A stretch of 64,000 bases of DNA, taken from assembly GCA_030844895.1 (NCBI GenBank), contig CM061226.1, positions 117,228,574 to 117,292,573 on the forward strand, written 5' to 3'. Shown piece by piece: positions 56,961-64,000 of this stretch. A program made the position numbers and the translations under genes. Positions within the stretch are counted from its first letter, which is position 1, and each line of letters begins with the position of its first letter. Source of the DNA: Ambrosia x helenae (Eukaryota; Streptophyta; Magnoliopsida; Asterales; Asteraceae). The notes under the pieces were generated by a model, which had not been told where the DNA came from, did not search any database, and was given only the letters and a program-made list of their open reading frames with translations.

Positions 56961-57655
56961 TGGATCAGTATTGCTCTTTGTATGAACTTGCTAGTGAACA
57001 CTTAGGTGTTTAGCAAGTTCTTTAATCAGTGATAGCACAGCGGAATGATATGAGTTTAAAGCTACACTTATCAACAGGAGTTATTGCTCCCCCTGGATGT
57101 TTGAGAAACTAATAAATGATAAGTATTTATTGAGAATCTAAGTATTAAATAAGAATGAAACACTTAGACAGATTCTCAATAAATATGAAATGGAAATAAC
57201 AATAATATGCTTTGAAGGATTTCTGTATTAAAATCAATGTTTAAAACAGAGGGATGAACCCATCTATTTATAGACTTTACAAATACATGAACCTTGCCAA
57301 AAAGCAAGTTCAGAGACAAGTTGCAACAAGTTGCAATCTTAGGACTTGTACATAAAGTAAAAGTAATACTAAACTAATAAACTATTGATACAAAAGGCGG
57401 TGGAAAAGATCTTCTCATAAGTACTGATGAATGACAAACTACTGATGAGTAGTTTGTCTTCAGTAGTTCTTCAGTAGAAATGTCTGGTTTGGACTTCAGA
57501 ACTTCTGATGACTTTTCTTCTTCGGTACTTGTGTAATCTCTTCTTCAGCAGTTTGATCTTCCTTCTTCAGCAGTTCTATACTTAGAATATTTTGACAGAA
57601 GTGAATTAGACTAAGGTTTGCAAAAGTGGTTTCACCAATCCTTTTTGTCCTAACA
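56961..57655 (-). repeat. 3' LTR of the right-hand Sirevirus-like element
   Basis: Plus strand TGGATCAGTATTGC...TTTTGTCCTAACA, 695 bp. The minus-strand PPT AATCCAGGGGGATAT (57670-57656) precedes the LTR start TGTTAGGAC. The paired LTR lies beyond the window. The base context left of it (CCTAT, 56956-56960) would be the duplication. Confidence 0.85.
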
Positions 57656-57696
57656 ATATCCCCCTGGATTGATGAAGCCAAAACCTTCCTAATTCC

Positions 57697-58404
57697 TTAT
57701 TGTTTTCTTCTGTCATTCACAATCTTCCATATTCCTTTGAACATGGAATTCTTCAGCTGGTTCAGCTGTTCATCAGTGAGAAATCCTTTTTGTGGTTCTA
57801 GATGCTGGATTATAAGCAGGTCTTGAGTTGATAGCTTCTTCAGATCATTCATCGACTTATAGGCTCTGCTTGTCTGATCTCTTCTTATCACTTGTACTGA
57901 GTTGTTATCAGTAAAGGACCATCTGATGATAGGTACTTTAGACTTGTCAAAGTCTAAAGTGTAGGGAACCATGGTGGTACCCTGGGATGCTCCTGAGTGT
58001 TGGATGTTTTCAATTTCAGTAACTCTCAGGTGGGATTCACTTCCTTGTTCTTGTTGCATCACATTAGGTAGTTGAAAAGTTGGCAAATGATGCTCAGTAA
58101 CTACCTTAGTGTGCAGTTTGTCTTTGATGGTTTTCTGAATTTGATAGGCAAAGGTGGAAGGATCCCTGAATTGTGTGATCAGAGGTTTTTCTTCAATGTC
58201 AAAGTCAGAATGGACTACTGTACTTCCTTCTAGTAGTACCATTCTGAAATCAGTCTTCACATTCTCCTCTGATTTCTTCTTTTGAGTAGCTGGTCTTCTT
58301 TGAACACCAGAAGTTCTAACTACTGAAGTTGATACTTCAGCAGTTTCAAACTTCTCTGGATTTGCAGCCCTTGCAGCCTTGTATTTTCTGTAAGTGTCCA
58401 CCAT
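57697..58404 (-). pseudogene. Sirevirus accessory ORF, C-terminal part
   Basis: 235-codon frame MVDTYRKYKAARAANPEKFE ... ending RKQ and stop. It is in the same frame as 58417-58641; only a TGA at 58417-58419 separates them, so this is one gene. It has mixed hydrophilic sequence, DFDKSKVPIIRWSFTDNNSV in the middle and QDLLIIQHLEPQKGFLTDEQ near the end. No known catalytic motif or membrane segment was seen. Confidence 0.6.
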
Positions 58405-58416
58405 TCTTTCTTCTTT

Positions 58417-60313
58417 TCATTTGGACATAGTGGCTTTTGAACCATAACCATTTGCTACTAGTTCTTCAATCATCTGGGCTCTCTTGGCTTTTGCATCTTT
58501 ACTAGTTGCAAGTTTGTCTGCAATAAGTTGAGCTCTTCTTGTCAGCTCTTCCATGGAGAGTCCCTTCAATGTATGGGCTTTGGTCTTGCTGTTCTTAGTA
58601 ATGTAAGACATCAAATTGTTGTCTTTTGTCTTCCTCAGCAATTCTTTCTAGGCTAGCCTACCTTTGAAGTTCAGCTTCATAAGCCTGTAGCTTTTCATCC
58701 AGGCTTAAGTCCAAGTCATCCCTTTCTTCCAGATTTTTCCAAATCTGATCTTCCTTGGCTTTCTTCTGAACTGCCACTAAACTCTTATCAAGAAGTTCTG
58801 CTGATTGAGAGATTGGAGAAGGGTTTAGTACAGTCATAGTGGTAACTGTTGTAGTAGGCCTAGGAGGAACAGGAGTTGGTTGAGTAGGTTCAGTTGATCT
58901 GGAAGGCTCTTGTTCAGCAGTTTGAGTGTTGGAAGTGTTAACATCTGATGGGTTGACAACTACTGAAGGTCTGTCAACTACTGAAGGATTGTCTTCAGTA
59001 TTTTTTGAATCTTCATCAGAACTTTGTCCATCAGATGTTTCTTCATTATGCCCTTGGGATTCATCAGACTTTTCACAGTCTTTAATCTCTTGGACAGAGA
59101 CACCAAACTGTTGGGCCAGTTTTTCTTTTCTGGCTTGGTCTCTCTGCTCCCTTTCTTGGATAGCCACTCTTGCCTTTTTCCTGGCTTCAAGTGACTCCAT
59201 AGGTTCTTCAGTTTTCTCCCCCTTTTTGGCTTCATCAGGTTTTGAGGGTGTAGAGAAATGACCTGTAAGAGAAGCAATCTGTTTGGTGTTGAAGTCAATT
59301 TTGTTGGACAGATCGTTCATCTTAGTCTGTATCACTCCAAATTGGTTCTTGATGGACAGCTCCAAGTTAGCTGTGTAGGTTTGGAAGTGATTTTTGATGA
59401 GAGTGTTCATCATGTGATATAAGGGACCATCTGGGCTGCATAGCTGGTTCATGTCTATGCTGGATTGCCCAGGGAATTGGGTAGGCATTTGTAGTGAGGG
59501 GTGTGTTTTTGGTTGATCTTCTTGTTGTACAGAAGATGCCACTATAGGGGAATCAGGGATTAAGTGGACTTTAACCTGATCTGGTGTGACTAGCTTCTTG
59601 AGCATAGATACACCAGGTGCAGGACCTTCACTTGTAGCCGTCAATTCAGTAGTTTTGTGTTGTGAAACATCATCCAAGTTAATGGAATCATCTGTATCCC
59701 TGATTACATCCTCAATGAGGACTGTATCAGTTACATCATGAGCTGAGCCCAACTCAGTTGTCTCATGTACCTCTTTTTCTTGGTTCAGAGGATTTCCTAC
59801 CTCAGGCATTAAGCCTTCATCAGTAGTTGCCACAGTTGAGGTCTTAGCTATGTTGCTTCTTTCCTCAGATCCACCACTGGGTGGTAAATGAGTAGTAGCA
59901 GCCTCAAAAGTACCAAGAGTTTCTAAGTTTGGGCTTAGAGACCCTGGTTCATCCTCATCTCTTTGGTTTGGGCTTTGAGTGTCCACATCCATGTCAAGTT
60001 CTGAGGCTATGTCCCCTGTTTGATGTGGCTGTTGGGGACTGACATGTTTAGATGGGACTTTCTCTTTTAGCTTAGAGAGAAGTTTGGCTATTTCAATATC
60101 AGGTTCAGAAATTTGGGGTGCTGGTTCAGTAGTTTGGTCAATGGGTTCAGCAGTTTCAAAAGAAGAGTCAATAGGAATAGTTTTCTTTAGTCTTTTTCTT
60201 TTGAAAAGTATTATGATTGGTGCTCTTGTTGGGATTTGAGATGGATGAGACTGAGAGGATGTTTCAGTCGCATCTTTATCAAGTGCAGATTGCACAGCAG
60301 TCAGTTCAGGCAT
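58417..60313 (-). pseudogene. Sirevirus accessory ORF, middle part
   Basis: 60313-58658 (551 codons) starts after the basic KRKRLKKTIPIDS region and continues Thr/Pro/Ser-rich, then a likely coiled coil near residues 310-400 (EAKKGEKTEEPMESLEARKK, ARVAIQEREQRDQARKEKLA) and LDLSLDEKLQAYEAELQR. A TAG follows, then ASLERIAEEDKRQQ in the same frame, and a 1-base shift near 58605 into 58641-58417 (GLSMEELTRRAQLIADKLAT). Low-complexity middle and coiled coil are compatible with an env-like or structural accessory protein. No signal peptide was identified; function unknown. Confidence 0.6.
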
Positions 60314-61185
60314 CTCAACCTCCTGAACTGCTTTTCTTTTTGGTTTGGTGGGTTTTTGTTTTTGTTGTTTGGGTTTTTTGGCCTTTGGGGTGTAGGTTTG
60401 GAAGATGAGGGTTCCATGGGGACTGGTTCTTGTTCCCCTTGGTCATCTTCTGGCCAGGCAGCCGGTTTGTTGTGCCTAGAGTATGCTTGTGAGGTTAAGG
60501 GTTTCAAAATTGTAGTTTTACCCACAAGCACCTCATCACCCAGTTCTTTGATTATGCATTGCATAATGAACCTTGGGTATAACAAAAACTTCTTTTTAGT
60601 GTTATTATGATGCAACACCAACTCATTAAAGAAAAGTTTTGATGCCCTGTATTTTGTTTCATTCACTATGGAATGAAAAATTGGTTGAAAGGTTGAGGGC
60701 ATCTGGTCATAAGACCCTGTTTTAGGACTCAAACACATAATGATATAATGAAACAAAAGTTTGTATTTTGGTTCAAAATACTTTTTAAAGATTGTAGCTT
60801 GTGAGAGAGTACCTTGATAACCACATTCTGTCATGGTTAGGTGGATTTCAGAGTTTGCAACCTGTTCAGGGGCATTCACATCATTCAACCCCAGTCTAAT
60901 TGCAAGTGTGGCCGGTGTGATGGCCATTCATCTCCCTTTGATTGTTGAGTTGAGAGAGATAACCTCATTATCCACCATCACTGTCTCAGCGTTAGCCCAT
61001 AACTCATTGAGAGTTTCAGGATATATTGGTGGGTCTATTGTGAGAGCGGTGATATATTGGGATTTGACGACGAGATCAATGATCTCATCGTATTGGGACC
61101 AGCCTTCTTGTTTCTCTAAGTAGGCTCTAAGATTGTGTCCCTGTTTTAGAACTAAAGCCATGTGGTTTGTGTGTGTTTGAATCAA
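60301..61185 (-). pseudogene. Sirevirus accessory ORF, N-terminal part
   Basis: 61185-60928 (MALVLKQGHNLRAYLEKQEG) and 60927-60301 are one frame separated only by a TGA at 60928-60930 (STIKGR, stop, MAITPATLAIRLGLNDVN). The globular part includes PKYKLLFHYIIMCLSPKTGS and KKKFLLYPRFIMQCIIKELG. It ends in a Pro/Lys-rich stretch where a 1-base shift near 60390-60400 leads into the basic KPKRKAVQEVEMPELTAV reading that opens the 60313 frame. Similar proteins recur in Asteraceae copia annotations (recall, unchecked). Function unknown. Confidence 0.62.
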
Positions 61186-61616
61186 ACAGTGTTTTTGCAG
61201 GTTCAGGGTTTGAGAGCTTTTTGAGAGAGAAGGAGGGAATTTTTGCTTTTTGAATGGATAAGTGTTGGAAAAGGTATTTATCAGAAGTTTTAAACCGCCT
61301 AGGTCAAACTTCTGATATTGGAAAAGTCTGATTTGCCCTTTTTTGACTAAATTGCTGATGAAGAATTATTTTCATCAGTAGTTCCCACTTTCTCTTCAGT
61401 AGTTTTGAACAACTGATGAGAATACTTTATAAATACTTTATTCATAAATTCTGAAGGTTGTTTTATCAGAAGTTAATCACTTTTCAGAAAATATTTCCAT
61501 ACTGATGTTTTGTTCATCAGTAGTTTCTCTCTTGTTTGTTTTTCAGAAGTTTTCAATTTTGAAAACAGATGTAAGTGAAAAATGAAAAATATGTGCAGAA
61601 AAGTAAAGAGAAACAC
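61186..61616 (-). other. Spacer between RNase H and accessory ORF
   Basis: About 430 bp, AT-rich, with repeated TTCATCAGTAGTT-like motifs that also occur in the LTR and accessory ORF. It may hold a promoter or splice acceptor for the accessory gene; none is clear. Confidence 0.45.
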
Positions 61617-62969
61617 TTACAAATTTAGCATCCCAAGCATGGATACTAACTTCTGAAATGTTGATGTGTCAAGGGGTTTAGTGAATATGTCAGCTATTTG
61701 ATTAGCTGTTGCTACATGTTTCACTTCAATCTTGCCTTTTTCATAGTAATCTCTTATGAAATGATACCTGATTTCAATATGTTTGGTTTTTGAAAACTGA
61801 ACAGGATTTTGAATGATGCTAATGGCAGATTTGCTGTCTACAAGCAATGGTGTCTTGGTTTCTTTGATTCCATAATCAAGAAGTTGATACTGGAGCCATT
61901 GTATCTGTGATGTACAACTTGCAGCTGCAATGTATTCAGCTTCAGCAGTTGAAGTTGCAACAGATGTTTGTTTCTTTGATTGCCAGGACACTAGACAGTT
62001 TCCTAAGAATTGACAACCACCAGATGTTGATTTTCTTGACATTTTACACCCTGCATAGTCACTATCTGAAAAGGCTGATAACTTGGTATTGCTTGAAGCA
62101 GGATACCAAATTCCAAGTGTTGGAGTTCCTTTCAGATATCTGAAGATTCTTTTGACTGCAATGAGGTGTGATTCCGTAGGAGCTGATTGATATCTAGCAC
62201 AGACACATGTTGAAAACATAATATCTGGTCTAGAAGCAGTTAAATATAAAAGGGAACCTATCATACATCTATACATGGTTTGATCAACCTGTTTTCCTTG
62301 ATCATCTGGTTCAACTTGTGTGGTTGATGTCATGGGAGTGGAACATGATTTACAGTCTTGTAAAGAAAATTTGTTTAATAATTCTTTAACATATTTTGAT
62401 TGATGTATAAAAGTTCCATTTGTTTGTTGTTTAATCTGCAGTCCCAGAAAGTACTGCAGTTCTCCCATTGTACTCATCTCAAATTTTGATTGCATGAGTT
62501 TCTTAAATTCATCACACAGTTTTGTGTTTGTTGAACCAAATATGATATCATCAACATATATTTGAACAAGTAAGATATGATTTCCAACATTTTTTATGAA
62601 AAGAGTTTTATCAATGGAGCCTCTTGTGAAGTTATTTTTGAGTAGAAAGTTAGAAAGTGTTTCATACCAGGCCCTTGGAGCCTGTTTGAGCCCATAAAGA
62701 GCTTTGTCTAGTTTGTACACCCACTCAGGATGAGAAGGATCCTCAAACCCAGGTGGCTGACAAACATACACTTCCTCTTTTATTTTTCCATATAAAAATG
62801 CACTCTTAACATCCATTTGATAAACTTTTATTTTGTTGGAAATGGCATAGGCCAGAAATAACCTGATGGCTTCAAGCCTTGCAACTGGAGCAAAGGTTTC
62901 ATCATAGTCAATTCCTTCTTCTTGAGAGTAACCTTGTACTACCAGTCTTGCCTTGTTCTTTATTATCAT
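61617..62969 (-). CDS. pol: Sirevirus RT and RNase H
   Basis: 450-codon frame, upstream-continuous with integrase except for a TAA at 63018-63020. RT motifs are GIDYDETFAPVARLEAIRLF, YQMDVKSAFLYGKIKEEV, ALYGLKQAPRAWYE and the catalytic QIYVDDIIFGST. RNase H: SAFSDSDYAGC, TSVATSTAEAEYIAA, LLVDSKSAISI and KHIEIRYHFIRD. It ends QKLVSMLGMLNL with its own stop. Sequence type fits Sireviruses. Roles: reverse transcription and RNA strand removal. Confidence 0.93.
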   Translation of the reverse strand: MIIKNKARLVVQGYSQEEGIDYDETFAPVARLEAIRLFLAYAISNKIKVYQMDVKSAFLYGKIKEEVYVCQPPGFEDPSHPEWVYKLDKALYGLKQAPRAWYETLSNFLLKNNFTRGSIDKTLFIKNVGNHILLVQIYVDDIIFGSTNTKLCDEFKKLMQSKFEMSTMGELQYFLGLQIKQQTNGTFIHQSKYVKELLNKFSLQDCKSCSTPMTSTTQVEPDDQGKQVDQTMYRCMIGSLLYLTASRPDIMFSTCVCARYQSAPTESHLIAVKRIFRYLKGTPTLGIWYPASSNTKLSAFSDSDYAGCKMSRKSTSGGCQFLGNCLVSWQSKKQTSVATSTAEAEYIAAASCTSQIQWLQYQLLDYGIKETKTPLLVDSKSAISIIQNPVQFSKTKHIEIRYHFIRDYYEKGKIEVKHVATANQIADIFTKPLDTSTFQKLVSMLGMLNL

Positions 62970-63017
62970 ACCAACTTCATCTTGTTTGTTCCTGAAAACC
63001 CATCTTGTGCCAATTGG

Positions 63018-64000
63018 TTACTTGTTTGGTGGTAAGGGACAGATTTCCCAAACCTGTTGCTTGTTGAATTGAAGCAATTCATTTTGCATTGCTTGTACCC
63101 AATTGTTGTCTTTGAGGGCTTCCTGGTACTTCTTTGGTTCCAACTGTGAAATAAATGCTGAGAAGAGACAAAAGTTGGAAAGTTGGTTTCTTGTAAGAAC
63201 ACCTGATGCAATATCACCCATGATTTGATTAAGTGGATGATCTTTGTGTTCGATCAGTTGTTGTAAACCACTGACAGGTGTTGGTGGCTCATGTGCTTCA
63301 AACAAACCACCGAGGTCTATTATATCTGGTTCAGCAGTTTCAATGTCTTCAGTAGTTGCAGGTGCTAAAGCAGATGTTTTAGTTTGTTCCTCAGTATTTG
63401 TTGAATCAGAAGTTTGTGAAACTTCTGATGGTTTCGAAGTTGACTTAATGACTGTTTGAGGAGTCCATGGTGTGGGATCCTCATCATCAAACCTTTGATC
63501 ACCATAATAAGTAGCTTTAGATGAAGTAACAGTCTTTTCAGGTCCAAAATGGAAGCTGTCAAGGTCAAAAAGTTCAGCAGGATGTGCTGGAATGAGATTG
63601 TGTTTTGACTCATTGAACTTGACATTCAGTGTTTCTTCTACTATCCTGGTTCTTGAGTTAAAAACCTTGTAGGCTTTTCTTGTGGAAGAGTAACCAAGAA
63701 AGTAACCTGAATCAACTTTGGCAGCAAACTTTGAAATAGATTCCTTAATGTTCAAGATGAAACATTGACATCCAAAAGCCCTGAAAAAGGAGATAAGGGG
63801 CTTCATGCCATGAAGAACTTCATAGGCAGTCTTGGAATGCCTCTTGACAACAAGGACTCTATTTTGAACATAACATGATGTGTTAACTGCTTCTGCCCAA
63901 AAGTATAATGGTAGGCCAGAATCAGCTAACATTGTTCTTGCTCCTTCAATTAAAGTTCTGTTCTTCCTTTCTACTACACCATTTTGTTCAGGAGTTCTGG
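63018..64000 (-). CDS. pol: Sirevirus integrase C-terminal half, continues off the right edge
   Basis: The frame is open to the window end, beginning there with RTPEQNGVVERKNRTLIEGA (catalytic Glu block), then MLADSGLPLYFWAEAVNTSC, FGCQCFILN, SGYFLGYSSTRKAYKVFNSR, an acidic Ser/Thr-rich linker, HPLNQIMGDIASGVLTRNQL and QVWEICPLPPNK. TAA at 63018-63020 interrupts exactly where PIGTRWVFRNKQ continues in the same frame to RT. The listed frame from 63932 starts at an internal Met; the real start lies beyond the window. Confidence 0.9.
   Translation of the reverse strand, partial: RTPEQNGVVERKNRTLIEGARTMLADSGLPLYFWAEAVNTSCYVQNRVLVVKRHSKTAYEVLHGMKPLISFFRAFGCQCFILNIKESISKFAAKVDSGYFLGYSSTRKAYKVFNSRTRIVEETLNVKFNESKHNLIPAHPAELFDLDSFHFGPEKTVTSSKATYYGDQRFDDEDPTPWTPQTVIKSTSKPSEVSQTSDSTNTEEQTKTSALAPATTEDIETAEPDIIDLGGLFEAHEPPTPVSGLQQLIEHKDHPLNQIMGDIASGVLTRNQLSNFCLFSAFISQLEPKKYQEALKDNNWVQAMQNELLQFNKQQVWEICPLPPNK

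Larger units (their letters stand above)
56961..64000 (-). mobile_element. Sirevirus-like copia element, 3' part, continues beyond the window
   Basis: Right to left: integrase end (64000-63021), RT-RNase H (to 61617), a spacer, a long accessory reading (61185-57697), PPT and 3' LTR. A gene on the same strand after RNase H is the position of the env-like ORF in Sireviruses. It was inserted in the antisense gene of the Tat element. Pol carries one in-frame TAA; the accessory gene is broken several times. Confidence 0.88.

Noticed and set aside
58926..59261. Plus-strand ORF opposite the accessory gene
   Set aside because: Reverse reading of Ser/Thr/Glu-rich sequence; the minus-strand frame is far longer and continuous with its neighbours.

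Overview
The window is plant repeat DNA. I found no host gene, rRNA, tRNA gene or CRISPR array. Reasons for calling it plant: Ty3/gypsy chromoviruses of the Tekay/Del kind, Tat-lineage gypsy with two RNase H domains, Sirevirus-like Ty1/copia elements, tRNA-iMet primer sites (TTGGTATCAGAGCC), a plant-type Helitron (TC...CTAG ends, Rep plus PIF1-like helicase), and PIF/Harbinger and hAT-like debris. The style of the copia gag and accessory ORFs suggests a eudicot, probably Asteraceae. That last step is recall and could not be searched here.

Layout. (1) 1-5167, minus strand: 5'-truncated Sirevirus-like copia element (RT fragment running off the left edge, PR-INT, long gag with two zinc knuckles). 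It is fused at 5167/5168 to the stump of the next element. (2) 5168-13603, minus strand: Tekay-like chromovirus with one full 2.58 kb LTR (11021-13603) and one truncated LTR (5168-5690). Its gag carries a predicted 82-nt intron, and its pol is broken by an amber codon and two one-base losses. (3) 13604-15238: AT-rich spacer, a hAT-like MITE and the C-terminus of a PIF/Harbinger transposase. (4) 15239-32125, plus strand: a gag-only LTR element (TR-GAG type) inserted in the Harbinger gene with a perfect 5-bp duplication AAGCA. An 8.6 kb Helitron (21316-29922) sits inside its 3' LTR at an exact A|T site. (5) 32126-32237: the other part of the Harbinger gene. (6) 32238-56960, plus strand: a large Tat-lineage element (LTR, PBS, gag, PR, RT, dual RNase H, integrase, antisense accessory gene). 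It is split by a copia element containing a 3-kb inverted duplication (34389-44822, TSD GCTCC), a copia 3'-end fragment (44849 to about 45330) and three insertions that look like solo LTRs (TSDs GAAAC, TCCAA, GGTGG). (7) 56961-64000, minus strand: a Sirevirus-like copia element inserted in the Tat antisense gene. It has a 695-bp 3' LTR, a broken accessory (env-position) ORF of about 1,160 codons, RT-RNase H and the end of integrase.

How it fits together. Almost every boundary is readable at base level. The order of events is: Harbinger copy, then the gag-only LTR element, then the Helitron; and separately the Tat element, then copia and solo-LTR insertions, then the Sirevirus. Most coding regions are interrupted, so the locus looks like a decaying nest rather than an expressed region.

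Best leads: the copia element with a 3-kb palindrome and short junction microhomology; two tRNA-like A/B-box pairs and strong hairpins inside the TR-GAG LTRs; a B3-like two-exon fragment inside the Helitron; the in-frame gag intron of the Tekay element; and the Sirevirus accessory ORF. I saw no clearly new biochemical system.
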